Shown: positions 1-10,200 of the stretch, one piece after another
Layout of the letters: every line of letters begins with the position of its first letter
Position numbering within the stretch: position 1 is the stretch's first letter
DNA from: Siphonodentalium dalli
Lineage: Eukaryota > Mollusca > Scaphopoda > Gadilida > Siphonodentaliidae
Direction: 5' to 3'
Assembly (NCBI GenBank): GCA_032622095.1
Contig: CP136068.1
Span: forward strand, 54,088,025-54,152,024
Length of the DNA: 64,000 nt
Program-made: the position numbers and the translations under genes
Notes under the pieces: generated by a model
What the model was told of the DNA's origin: nothing
What the model saw: the letters and a program-made list of their open reading frames with translations, nothing else
The model's database searches: none

Positions 1-833
1 ATCGTGCCTTAATTCAAAGTCGGGAATCTCTCAAAAGCGGAATAACACGTGACCGCTGAACATCTGCTATCACGCATGCCGCGGAGTATACACATGCGTC
101 GGCACATTAAAAGAAAAACTGCCGTGACGTGAAACCAAGACGGAACTAGATTACTCTGTCGGCCTGACCTCAAAAGACGCAGCAACTGAAGTTACATTGT
201 CACAAATGTTTGCGTGAGTGGGTTTCTGGGTTAGATTAGTGCTGTAAATATGGTGCAAAATAATGCCTCTTAAGTTGAGATAAGTTCTTGCAAATACGCT
301 GTATGCCAGCGTTCTTGTGTTGTTGTATAATATGCATTGTTATTTGAACTAAAAAAGTCGATTTTCAAAATGAAAATCGATTAATCGGCACCACTGACGA
401 TTGTTCGATTATTCCCAAAATCGCGGCAAGCCTACTATTCATCGAAACTATTTCTGTCACATGGCATCAGTAAACCAGTCAGATGGTGCGTTTTGTTGGG
501 ATGTATGGTACTAATATTTCCAGTCTGTACGTTTATTCCACCCTGTACTATTATTCAGTTACGCAACATTTTCAAACCTGTACTATTATTCCACCAGGCT
601 GTACTTTTATTAGGCACTCAAGAGTAGCATAAATTTGTGTCACTATTAATCCATAAATTTTTCTTTGAACGACAACCGACCAAATATTCTAACCGTCTGC
701 GTTCATGAGCACGCGTGATACCGAAAGTACGCGCACGCGTAACAGATCATAAATCTGGGAAAACACACAAAATTAACATAATTTATTTAGGCCGTACCAA
801 ACTGATTTCTCAGTTTCATTGTTCCAGACCACA
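1..833. other. Gene-free left edge
   Basis: I see no open frame or splice-bounded exon here. Around 350-425 there is a stretch rich in ATCGATT-like words that resembles the end of a decayed hAT element. At about 522-612 a short phrase (CTGTAC followed by TTATTCCA) recurs several times with spacers, a short degenerate repeat. Confidence 0.4.
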
Positions 834-835
834 TA

Positions 836-1005
836 CAGTAATGCCCTAATCAATTGACTGCTTAACCACAGCAGAATTATGGGTAACTTTTCAGGATTCC
901 GAGAGCTTTCCGATGAATGGCAACAAGCCATATTTCCGACTAAATCCTGAAAAGTTACCCATAATTCTGCTGTGGTTAAGCAGTCGATTAATTAGGGCAT
1001 TACTG
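836..1005. mobile_element. Mariner-type palindromic MITE, 170 bp
   Basis: The ends are inverted copies starting CAGTAATGCCC, and the arms match for about 65 bases on each side of a ~40-base centre. TA dinucleotides flank both ends (834-835 and 1006-1007), the target duplication expected of Tc1/mariner elements. There is no coding capacity, so it is a non-autonomous derivative. Confidence 0.85.
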
Positions 1006-1007
1006 TA

Positions 1008-1988
1008 GTAACAGGCTGATTTTTATGGACATTATGGGAACTATATACTTATCATTTTACGGAGTATATATATATATATATATGTATATACATGTATGTG
1101 GTAAGTGCTACATACAAACGCTAACTGGTTGTCAAGCCATGTGCATAGAGACGCAAAGAAAGCTATAGTGGGTCGGGTGTCCAGTAGAAATTAAGTTTAT
1201 GCCTAACAGGTTGAATTTGTTCTGAAATGCGAGTATTACAAGTGTAGTCCTATTTAATGTGAAAATTGTAGTGATGAATCGATTTGGGAAAATATATATA
1301 TATGTGTGTATATATATATATGACATCGGTCGCCGAAATTGCAAGAAGTTTCATAGTAGACGGCTAAATACGATTTTGGGCGCAATTTATTACCGGATGG
1401 GAATATATTCGCTGCCACATGGTCTCGTATTCTATGCATATAAAAACGAGCTACGACATGGCTACGATTTGATAATTGAGAATGATACAGCTACCAAAAT
1501 GCATAAATGTATACGGGTTCAATTCTTCTACATAAATTGACAGGTTTTGGTTTTCCGTATCAATATGTCGGCCAGTCTATTGCCAATTATGTAATTTCCA
1601 ATTTTACTGAGGCCTAAACAAAAAATAACTTTGTTTCCGGTAACCCGCTCGCCGGACCGCACCCCCCCCCTTCTTCCAGTTTCTATTAGTTTCAATTGCT
1701 GACTTTAATTCAATCAGTCGTTAGCCCAATTCACTTGCAAAATCGCGCTCACAAAACACACCAAACTGGGATTAGTGGGCCAACTGACATCCAAAAACGC
1801 GATGCCCCGAAAATAGGTAACTTTAACCGAAAATAAAACGAAGTCAATTAGACTTATGGGCCATGCATGGGCATGGGATATGTTTATTAACCCAATTGAT
1901 ACATGTGTAGGATGTTGGTTAATAGAAATTAAATGTCTTGAACATATTTGACAAGTGATTGTTTCATAGAAATTCTCAATAAATTTGC
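1008..1988. other. Gene-free stretch with TA microsatellites
   Basis: Runs of alternating T and A occur near 1064-1092 and 1292-1322. At 1610-1675 lies a C-rich block preceded by TTTCCGGTAAC; a related block in the opposite orientation occurs at about 5785-5850, so both belong to one dispersed repeat. The short open frames here have no recognisable motif. Confidence 0.4.
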
Positions 1989-2440
1989 AGGTTATAATAC
2001 ACCAAATACAAATTAGTAGAGTGATTTCCCCTGGGACCCCCAAGCTAGGATCAGCATAAACAAAATCCTGGCAGCTGAATGGTCAATGATACATGGATGA
2101 AAATAGCACGAAAAAATGCACAAACGTGTTTCCCGACGAGAAACATCAAATATAGCCACATGTTGAACAGTTACGGCTGTCAAATTGGCGAATAATTTAT
2201 GGGAGGGGTTGGTGTTTTTTTCGATGTCATTTTTTTCAAAATTTTAAGGGTAGTGTGACGTTTGTCAAACTGTAGCGAGATCGAGATCGTTGACAAGTAC
2301 TTTTGAGCACAAGTTCTTGTGTCTAAAAGGGCATTCTTCAATTTGTGATACTCGTGCAGGGTAAAGTTTTCCTGCGAATACAGGGCAGCGGGATTTGTTA
2401 ACACTGAGGCCTATGCAAATCATTTGGTGTATTGTAACCT
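1989..2440. mobile_element. 452-bp terminal-inverted-repeat element, copy 1
   Basis: It begins AGGTTATAATACACCAAAT and ends in the inverted form with one mismatch (AGGTTACAATACACCAAAT on the other strand). A second, almost identical copy in the same orientation starts at 3321. This copy has about 13 extra bases near 2035. No protein is encoded. The superfamily is not identified because no clear target duplication is visible. Confidence 0.75.
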
Positions 2441-3320
2441 ATAGTGAAAAATGGTCGTTTTTCAGATTTCTGCTCTGGAACAAGTCCCGTGCTCATTGTC
2501 GCCATAAAACAAATTGGAAACATAAAGCACGCGATACGACAGCTTATTTGGTGCGGGAGCCGTCCAATAAAATTAAAAATTAACCCCTCTGATGCCATTT
2601 CTGCTTCTCGTTGTAGAACCGAAAATTGCCATTTTCGACCTATTTTTGGGCCCATGGGTGCCCCTTTAATGAATGTGAAACCATATTTTTGGGCGCTAGA
2701 CAACCTAGATGAACACCAAGGCAGATTTGTCGGGTTTGGGCAAGACACGGGAGTAAAGCATGACATCAGTATGGGCCATACTCTAAAATATGATGCAATA
2801 TCGGACCAGTATCAGGTCAACCGAAGTTGAATTGCCCCTTTTAGATGACAGGTTGACAAAAATGCCTACCCTAGAAGTTTGCAGAAACGGTTTGGCAATC
2901 CAACGAGCCAAAATTTCGGCCTATAAATGCATTCTTATGAAGGGAAAATTTTGGTTTTCTGTCGATTTTTTTCGAAAATTGGGTAGGTGCGCCCAATGTG
3001 AAACCTAAGTGTGCCCAATTCGCCTAGCGAATCGTATGACATATTTTCCGGAAGTGGTATCTACAAGCTATCAGATCGACCACATGCATGTATGTCGTCA
3101 TCGTTTACTTTGCCAAAATTCAGCTGAAATGAAAAAAAAATGACATTCAAGTCAAGGTCATTTTTTAGCACATTCAGATATGGGTGGTGACAGAAAAGGG
3201 TTAATAAAGTAAGAACACAGACATGTTTCGAATCAAATTTATTTATTTTGACGTGGGTATATAAATGGACGCAATTTGATATCGTTTGGGCGACTTTCTT
3301 ATCTTTCCAGTTTTCAATAT
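2441..3320. other. 880-bp spacer between the paired repeats
   Basis: The spacer ends are themselves weakly inverted (ATAGTGAAAAATGG on the left, CCAGTTTTCAATAT on the right), so the inverted repeat continues beyond AGGTT on the inner sides only. Overlapping open frames of about 120-130 codons exist on both strands (2444-2830 plus, 2398-2766 minus). Neither shows a domain I recognise. Confidence 0.4.
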
Positions 3321-3759
3321 AGGTTATAATACACCAAATACAAATTAGTAGAGTGATTTCCCCTGGGATCAGCATAAACAAAATCCTGGCAGCTGAATGG
3401 TCAATGATACATGGATGAAAATAGCACGAAAAAATGCACAAACGTGTTTCCCGACGAGAAACATCAAATATAGCCACATGTTGAACAGTTACGGCTGTCA
3501 AATTGGCGAATAATTTATGGGAGGGGTTGGTGTTTTTTTCTATGTCATTTTTTTCTAAATTTTAAGGGTAGTGTGACGTTTGTCAAACTGCAGTGAGATC
3601 GAGATCGTTGACAAGTACTTTTGAGCACATTTTCTTGTGTCTAAAAGGGCGTTCTTCAATTTGTGATACTCGTGCAGGGTCAAAGCTTTCCTGCGAATAC
3701 AGGGCAGCGGGATTTGTTAACACTGAGGCCTATGCAAATCATTTGGTGTATTGTAACCT
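3321..3759. mobile_element. 439-bp terminal-inverted-repeat element, copy 2
   Basis: Near-identical direct copy of 1989-2440 with the same 19-base inverted ends and only scattered substitutions, so the duplication is recent or the two copies share a recent source. Confidence 0.75.
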
Positions 3760-4266
3760 GCAGTTAAATTTTCTACTGGTAGGCTCTAAAACATGTAACC
3801 CCAGTATGAGATGCAAACATTGATGATGTGGGAAGATGAAGGAAGATGTGGATTTTTTTTACCAGTTTGAATACTATGCTTTAAGTTTAACACATTGTGT
3901 TATTATGGTATAGCTACTTAACTCTACATATATATTATATCAAGAAGCAATCATTTATTAGTCCTGACTATAATTTGTATACAATATTTTCTATTACCCT
4001 ACTAGAATAAAGTCTATATCAGAGGTATATAGATGTACTGACCAAGTATGAGCTGGGATATATATATATATATATATATTATATACACACACCATGTATC
4101 AGATTTATAGAGGTACGCACTGACTTTAATAGTATCAACTGGTATATATACTGTTGTTTTGTTCATTAGTTCATTAAGATTTAAACATCTTATTTATTAA
4201 ATTCATCTGATAGTGTCATTATGTCAAATTGAAAATTTCACAATTTATTTTTCCCAATTGCATGGG
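3760..4266. other. AT-rich gene-free stretch
   Basis: No gene seen. A TA microsatellite lies at about 4058-4081. Confidence 0.4.
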
Positions 4267-4274
4267 CCCTGGAC

Positions 4275-5407
4275 TAGGGTCCTGCGAATATTCGATATTC
4301 GATTCGAGATTCGATTCGAAAGTCAAATTCGATTCGAATTCGAGTCGAAATTGCCAACTCGAAATTTCGAATATACACTGATAGAAAAGTAGGCTGTTTA
4401 CGGACAAGTACACAAGTCGATTTTATTTATTTTTATTTTTGCCATATAATTAGAGAAAATGATGTATATATGCACAGGTCTTATCATTCTTATTGTACGT
4501 CGCGATTATATATATTAAATATAATAAGCAATTAGCCACTATAGGACGACTAAATACGTCTGAATTCTAGCTTTGAACAAGGTAGCCAAAAGCTCTGAGA
4601 TCGCCGATGGTCCGACGACGCGCGTAAATTATAATAGCTATGAGACTGAGCAACCGCTAGCGTTATCCGCCGTCTATCTGTCTCAGATTCTGCGTCATGT
4701 AATATAGCTGAGAATTTAAACAACACGGTATTGAAAACTGCATTTTGGCCGTATTTTCTTTTGAAGTTGACTTTCAGTTTCGGAGCATTCCTTGACAGTT
4801 GACAATATGTCCATTATTCATGTTTATTTTAAACATGATAAAGCTGCAAGCAGGGACTTACATGTGTTATGGATGCAAAATGGTGTATAAATCGCAAGCA
4901 TCTGGGACAACTATCCATCTATGGAATCATCTGTCCAAGAACTTGGAAAGAAGCATCCATGCAGCACTACATAAACAGGCTACCCTGCGACTGTTGTTGC
5001 ATCTTCAAGTTTATAACAATGGGTGATTCCAAATGTCGATTTGAAATTTTGCATATACATGCAAACTATATACATTTCGCGTGATTTTAGTTCCGATAAT
5101 CAGTTTAGTGGTTATATATTAATCGTCGTGATGGCCGCATGGACGTTTTAATCTGTTTTTTTCTCTCGACAATTATCATTTGAAGTGAATAGTATTGCAA
5201 ACGACGGTTCATCGCCACATAAGTTATGATGGAACTTCGTGCATGTAGTTCATAGAACGTTTCACAAATCGACTAATCGTTGACAAAACATGCCCAATTG
5301 AGAATGCAACCTACAGATATGATTCGATTCGATTCGATATTCGATTTGATTTCCTGAACTCGATTCGATATTCGATTCGATCAAAATCTCCAATTCGCAG
5401 GACCCTA
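4275..5407 (+). mobile_element. hAT element A, 1.13 kb, decayed
   Basis: The ends read TAGGGTCCTGCGAAT and its inverse, and an exact 8-bp direct repeat CCCTGGAC flanks them (4267-4274 and 5408-5415). An 8-bp duplication is diagnostic of hAT transposition. Inside each end is a block of GATTCGA-type words in inverted orientation. A remnant of a BED zinc finger, the usual N-terminus of hAT transposases, is still legible near 4862-4958. No full transposase remains. Related to the element at 44996-47587. Confidence 0.9.
4862..4958 (+). pseudogene. BED zinc-finger remnant of a hAT transposase
   Basis: A 75-codon open frame from 4799 contains CYGCKMVYKSQASG followed by TTIHLWNHLSKNLE. This fits the BED pattern C-x2-C-xn-H-x3-5-H with the usual SG-T-x-H/N-LW-x-HL core. 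The rest of the transposase (dimerisation domain, RNase-H-like catalytic core) is missing or unreadable. The call rests on this motif plus the hAT ends around it. Confidence 0.6.
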
Positions 5408-5415
5408 CCCTGGAC

Positions 5416-6526
5416 CCTTTCCCAAAATACCCAAGGGTTCTGATATCGGCGAAGCAGACACTTGTGTCCAATGTGGAGAAGGTGGTGGTGTGGTGAAAGC
5501 TTCCTTAAGACAAAGATTCAAGACTCACTCCAATATGCGAGATGTGTACAAATTTAAGAGCGGTCTGACTCCTGTTATTGCCAAGCCATTATGGCAAAAA
5601 CTAATAAAATTTGAAATAAAAGATTATAAAATACAGTGCCTTAAGAGTTCATTTACAATATTATATCCAGTAAACTGTATACATAGTATACCTGTATAGA
5701 AAATACATTTAGGGCTATTAATACTTTGTATGTTATGGGAATTTAAAAACAAAACAAAAAAAGTTTACCCCCCTACCCTATTTTTTTGCCCCCCCTCCCC
5801 CCCCCCCCCCCCTGTTACCGGAAACAAAGATATTTTTTTTTAGGCCTGAACACAGTCTGTCAACTATTTTCAGTACCGTACCATACGTACATACTTTAAT
5901 CTATCTCAAAGTCTTCCAATGTATGGTTACATTATAACAAATATTCACCGTACTAACGACCATATATTCTTTTAAATATAATAGGCTGACCAGACTTACC
6001 ATTACTTACCGTAGAAGACATAACGCAACTGTTCATTTGAACGTTCATTTACCGTTTTCTCACTTTACTGGAAAAAGCGGAAATAATCAGAATGGGGTTT
6101 TTTTTTTTTTCGATGACGATTATAAACAGACAAACGAAAATATAGGCCAAGTGCAATTTCTGTTAATCTTCTCATCACTAGAAATGTGTTGCTTTTATGC
6201 CAAAATATCGAACATATGTTACGGCTTTTGGTCATAGTTTTCGACTTGTGAACATTTCATGGGGCAGATGGTCGTCGAATTCATCAAATACAACTGATTC
6301 ACTTAATACCTGAAAATCCATAGCAATCCGAATATAATCCACATAAGTGACTAACAATAATAACTACTGGTACCGGTATTGTGCCATGCATATCACACTC
6401 TCATCGAATCTTGACATGCGGGAAAGCTTGACAGACCAAGTGTCCGGTTAACCATAAAGCATAGACTATTATGCTTTTTAAAAGTAATCAATTTGCATTT
6501 CAAAAATAATAAAATAATTTCCATAT
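5416..6526. other. Gene-free stretch with C tract
   Basis: A long C run with one T interruption spans about 5789-5812, followed by TGTTACCGGAAAC; it is the inverse of the block near 1610-1675. A T run lies near 6100. No supported gene. Confidence 0.4.
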
Positions 6527-6576
6527 CCCTTCTTCTTCTTCTTCTTCTTCTATTGATCTATCCGCTCTTGTAGAGC
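6527..6576 (-). repeat. LINE 3' tail: hairpin plus (AAG)n microsatellite
   Basis: On the minus strand the 3' UTR ends with GCTCTACAAGAGC, a 5-bp stem with a 3-base loop (6564-6576), then GGATAGATCAATAG and about eight AAG units. CR1 and L2 relatives commonly end in short microsatellites, and the hairpin sits where such elements carry the signal read by their own reverse transcriptase. Confidence 0.7.
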
Positions 6577-6726
6577 AACCACACTATACAAAAGTGTGTA
6601 CACAGTTAATTATTAAATGTTAAATAAACACAACCATAAAATCTTCTCTGATGGACCCAAGTATCGCATCCACAAATATAAAAGTATGAAAGTCATTCAG
6701 TAAGAGTTTGAAGATTGAACAAAACG

Positions 6727-9243
6727 TTATGAATTTAGAAGTTGTATCCTTTGTGTGTGGAGGGTATAACATAATATGTCCGTTAGTGATTGCAGCTTGA
6801 CAATGTCCTCCTTTCTTACGTCCGCATCTGAGCACTGCACTTGCTTCCATATATCAAGAATTGCTTGCATCTGTTCATCATCAGTCAAAGTTGTAAATAG
6901 TACACCAAATAAAGTATGATATGCAGACATGATGTTTGAAAGTGCTGCATTTCGACACTGCTCCAATTTGTCACACTTTAGGATAAAGTGTTCCAAACTT
7001 TCTGGTTCCTTGCCACACAATTTACACATACCATTGGAGTTGTTGTTGTTCCATCGTTGCCTATTAGCCTCAAGAGAGTAGGTATTAAATAATAGCCTCA
7101 GTTTGATTGACAACCGTCTTACTGCTCTTGGTGGATCTCCGGTCACAAACATTACAGGGTGGATTTGACCAGCATGGAACAGATCTGTGCATAGAAACTG
7201 CAGAGAAGGATATGAAGGGGCTAATTCATTTAACCAACTGGACCAGTACTCAACCACTGCTTTAGAAACTACGTCCTTCCAATCATGTTTCGGCCATGGC
7301 GATGTTAGAATCTCATGTGCACCTCGTAGCCCATATTTTGATAAGGTCTTCCTGACATATATAAACCAGCTGCAGCTGCAATTGTCCTTCATAGCCAGTT
7401 GTCGTTCAGCAAGCTGCTTCTCTACCGCTGACTCACCTAGGGTGCAGATGGAGTTGAACAAAGTAAGAATTCTCATATCAATATACGCTTCAGCAGGTAG
7501 AACACCACTAAGCATATATACTGCAGGATCTGCACATCTTTCACATAACGACAAGAGATGTTTGATGGTCGATTTATGATAGTCTTCCAGCTTCTTCAAT
7601 GTTGTACCCGATGGAAGAACGACTTCACACCCATAAAGTAAGGTTGGAATCACATATATCCTGTAAATATGGATAGCAGTTTCCGGGTCAATTCCATTCA
7701 TACCATGCAGCCCTACAGGAAGAAGACTATAACATGTGCGACGGGCCTTTCGTATGTTGTTATCTACAGTCTTTGAAGCAGTTTTGTTAATAGATGTTGA
7801 CCGCACGATACCTAAATGAGTTGTTTCCTCTACGTGGGGCATTTCACTGTTACACAGAAGCCAAGGTTTACTGACTGTTGATTTCCTTCTTGCACCAGGT
7901 CTAACTTCCACTGTAACACTTTTCTTTGGCTGTAAGGTATACTGGTGTAGTTCACTGTAGTGTTGTGCACAGTTTATTAACATTTGCAACTCGCCAGGTG
8001 TTTGTGCAACAAGCGCTATATCATCCGCACATGCTGTAGCACACACATTGATGTTTCCTATACTTGCACCAGCACCAGCATTTTGAAAAGAATCCAATAG
8101 GTCCTCCACATATAACTTATACATATCACTGCTTAAAATTCCACCTTGACGTACACCTTGTTGTATCTGGAAATTTTCAGACACATCGGTTTTCCATTTC
8201 ACCACCGAATTAGCATTGTCGTTTAGGTTGTTAATCAAGTTCCATACACATGGTGCGATGTCATAGAAATAAAGTTTTCGCATTAGAATTGGAAGGTTCA
8301 CAACATCGAAAGCTGCTTTTGCATCCAGGAATGCCAAATAAACAGGAACAGCGTTATCTGCACTGTCTCTCAACGCCTCTTCCAGTATCAGCGCACTATT
8401 CATGGGAGAAGCACCAGGTGTAAAACCCCTCTGCAGCGGAGACTGACTCTCTAACGTATCATTACGTAAATGTTGCCTTATGATAATTTCCATAACCTTC
8501 AGCAGGATCGGGAGAACCGTGATGCCTCTATAATTGCTGGATACTCTCTTGTCGCCCTTATTCTTATATACAGGGTTTAGTAGACCTCTTTTCAATGAGT
8601 CAGGTATATGTCCAGTACTAAATATTTTGTTGATAACATCGGTTGTGTAGACCAGACCTGCTTCTCCGGAAAAAAGTAGGTGTTCAGCCGTAACACCAAA
8701 TATGTCAGCAGCCTTTCCTTTGTTGAGTTTTGTAAAGGCACTCTTCACCTCAGATACATTTGTAGTTAGAGGATCCACAGACTTGAACAGCTCACAAATT
8801 AATTTCATATCATCACCACAATCATCTTTGAATTTACATTCATAGTTGGGACAGTCAGAAGGTTCAGCTAGTGTTTTGAAATGTTGGTGCCAACCATTTA
8901 TCACATCCTCATCATGAAAAACACTATCACCAACCGTAAGATCAGAAATGAAAGTCACACCTTTAGATTGTTGTCTCTTGATTATCTTGTAGAACATTTC
9001 TTTGTTCTCAGCTCTTGCATTCATAATTTCAGCTCGTTCTTTATAGCTACGATCACATATTGCTCGACGTACTTCTGCCTTGAACATCTTTCTGGTGAGT
9101 GTTTTCTCAGCTAATAAAGCATTTCCTTCATCTATTGGTCTACCAGCAGCACACCACATGTAAAAAGCCTCTCTATTCTTATGAAGTGCAGCAGAAATGT
9201 CAGGATTCCAAACTTTCAACTTTGGTTCACTTTTCTTCTTCAA
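6727..9243 (-). CDS. LINE ORF2, reverse transcriptase part
   Basis: 838 codons of LINE reverse transcriptase. Landmarks: LLNPVYKNKGDKRVSSNYRG at about 221-240, LKVMEIIIRQHL near 248-259, QRGFTPGASPMNSALILEEA near 271-290, DAKAAFDVVN near 307-316, QQGVRQGGILSS near 361-372, and the catalytic box ATACADDIALVA near 402-413. The metal-binding Asp pair is present, but the residue before ADD is Cys where Tyr or Phe is usual. The C-terminus has CKLCGKEPESLEHFILKC near 740-757, a CCHC-type knuckle common in this LINE group. There is no ATG at the start: the frame begins inside the endonuclease frame, so the protein is read as a fusion through a +1 shift or is a frameshifted copy. No RNase H domain seen. 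Confidence 0.93.
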   Translation of the reverse strand: MKKKSEPKLKVWNPDISAALHKNREAFYMWCAAGRPIDEGNALLAEKTLTRKMFKAEVRRAICDRSYKERAEIMNARAENKEMFYKIIKRQQSKGVTFISDLTVGDSVFHDEDVINGWHQHFKTLAEPSDCPNYECKFKDDCGDDMKLICELFKSVDPLTTNVSEVKSAFTKLNKGKAADIFGVTAEHLLFSGEAGLVYTTDVINKIFSTGHIPDSLKRGLLNPVYKNKGDKRVSSNYRGITVLPILLKVMEIIIRQHLRNDTLESQSPLQRGFTPGASPMNSALILEEALRDSADNAVPVYLAFLDAKAAFDVVNLPILMRKLYFYDIAPCVWNLINNLNDNANSVVKWKTDVSENFQIQQGVRQGGILSSDMYKLYVEDLLDSFQNAGAGASIGNINVCATACADDIALVAQTPGELQMLINCAQHYSELHQYTLQPKKSVTVEVRPGARRKSTVSKPWLLCNSEMPHVEETTHLGIVRSTSINKTASKTVDNNIRKARRTCYSLLPVGLHGMNGIDPETAIHIYRIYVIPTLLYGCEVVLPSGTTLKKLEDYHKSTIKHLLSLCERCADPAVYMLSGVLPAEAYIDMRILTLFNSICTLGESAVEKQLAERQLAMKDNCSCSWFIYVRKTLSKYGLRGAHEILTSPWPKHDWKDVVSKAVVEYWSSWLNELAPSYPSLQFLCTDLFHAGQIHPVMFVTGDPPRAVRRLSIKLRLLFNTYSLEANRQRWNNNNSNGMCKLCGKEPESLEHFILKCDKLEQCRNAALSNIMSAYHTLFGVLFTTLTDDEQMQAILDIWKQVQCSDADVRKEDIVKLQSLTDILCYTLHTQRIQLLNS

Positions 9244-10171
9244 GACTTTGTGCAGCTTCAGACAGAATGGAATTGAAGTTGTCTACTCGGCACTCAGTGG
9301 AAACAGGAGCAGCAGCCTGAAGCTCAGCTATTTTCTCGGACACCACAATACTATATTCTGACCTATTGATCTTCTTCCAGTTGACTTTAGCTTTACTATT
9401 AACAGCAATAGATGCAACAACCTCATTAGAGTCTGTATTAATCAGAGGGAGTTCACATGTAACAGTTAATTTCTTTGGCAGATGGTCAGAAGTATTTGGA
9501 TTCAAGTCACATAGCACTAACGTCTCACAATGTAATGAGCTGTTGTCATTTGGGAACAGAATATAATCAATTTCACTAACAGGTGTACCTTTAACATTGA
9601 GAAAGGTATTGCTGATGCAGTCTGTTTTAAGCTTGTGCTCATCCATGAATTTTTGAAAAACCAATATTCTTTCAGGAATGTTTTTGTTAGATAAGTCAGT
9701 ATTGAAGTCACCACCAATAACTATATAGTGTGTTTCTTCATATTTCAGGAGAATCTCATGCATTTGGTCAAGTATTGTTTCAAACGGTTGGAGTCCCATG
9801 TTGCTAGTTGGCATGTAGATAGACAGTAGCAAAATAGGTGTTTTGAAAGTAAGTTCTATGCACTGAATACGTGATCCTCCATCAGGAATTGGTCTCACAA
9901 ACCGATCAGAACTGCAGTTCCATAAACAAGCTACGCCACCATAGCCTCTCGGTAGACTGCGTGGAGATAAGGGACTATCCATGTCAACTGCTTTACCAGC
10001 ACCAAGAAGTTTTGAATGAACGTCTGCAAGTAGGGAAAGTTCACAGCTAAACAGCCAGTGCTCTTGAATAAGGAAAAAGTCTGCCATGTCAAATAAAGCA
10101 TTAAAGGTATCAGCTGAGGTCTTGATGTTTTTACAATTGAATGAGATTACACGAAATGTGGTATTGTCCAT
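9227..10171 (-). CDS. LINE ORF2, AP-type endonuclease part
   Basis: 314 codons starting at an ATG 27 bases after the preceding stop. It shows the exonuclease-endonuclease-phosphatase fold: VISFNCKNI at 8-16 (first Asn), LIQEHW near 34-39 (catalytic Glu), IYMPTSN near 117-123, IGGDFNTDL near 151-159 (Asp and Asn), EIDYILFP near 199-206 and SDHLP near 226-230 (Asp-His pair). It nicks target DNA to prime reverse transcription. It stops at a TGA (9227-9229) and the reverse transcriptase continues in the +1 frame, overlapping by at least 17 bases. Confidence 0.92.
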   Translation of the reverse strand: MDNTTFRVISFNCKNIKTSADTFNALFDMADFFLIQEHWLFSCELSLLADVHSKLLGAGKAVDMDSPLSPRSLPRGYGGVACLWNCSSDRFVRPIPDGGSRIQCIELTFKTPILLLSIYMPTSNMGLQPFETILDQMHEILLKYEETHYIVIGGDFNTDLSNKNIPERILVFQKFMDEHKLKTDCISNTFLNVKGTPVSEIDYILFPNDNSSLHCETLVLCDLNPNTSDHLPKKLTVTCELPLINTDSNEVVASIAVNSKAKVNWKKINRSEYSIVVSEKIAELQAAAPVSTECRVDNFNSILSEAAQSLEEEK

Positions 10172-10200
10172 GTCATGGGTGCAATCTCGAACTGTTTTGG

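Noticed and set aside
2398-2830. Overlapping 122- and 128-codon frames on opposite strands
   Set aside because: Neither shows a known motif, and opposite-strand openness suggests composition, not coding; reported only as part of the spacer.
1989-3759. LTR retrotransposon with 450-bp LTRs
   Set aside because: The repeats end AGGTT/AACCT not TG/CA; no primer-binding site, polypurine tract, gag or pol in the 880-bp interior, and no target duplication.
7187-7579. 130-codon plus-strand frame
   Set aside because: Antisense shadow of the LINE reverse transcriptase frame, with no domain of its own.
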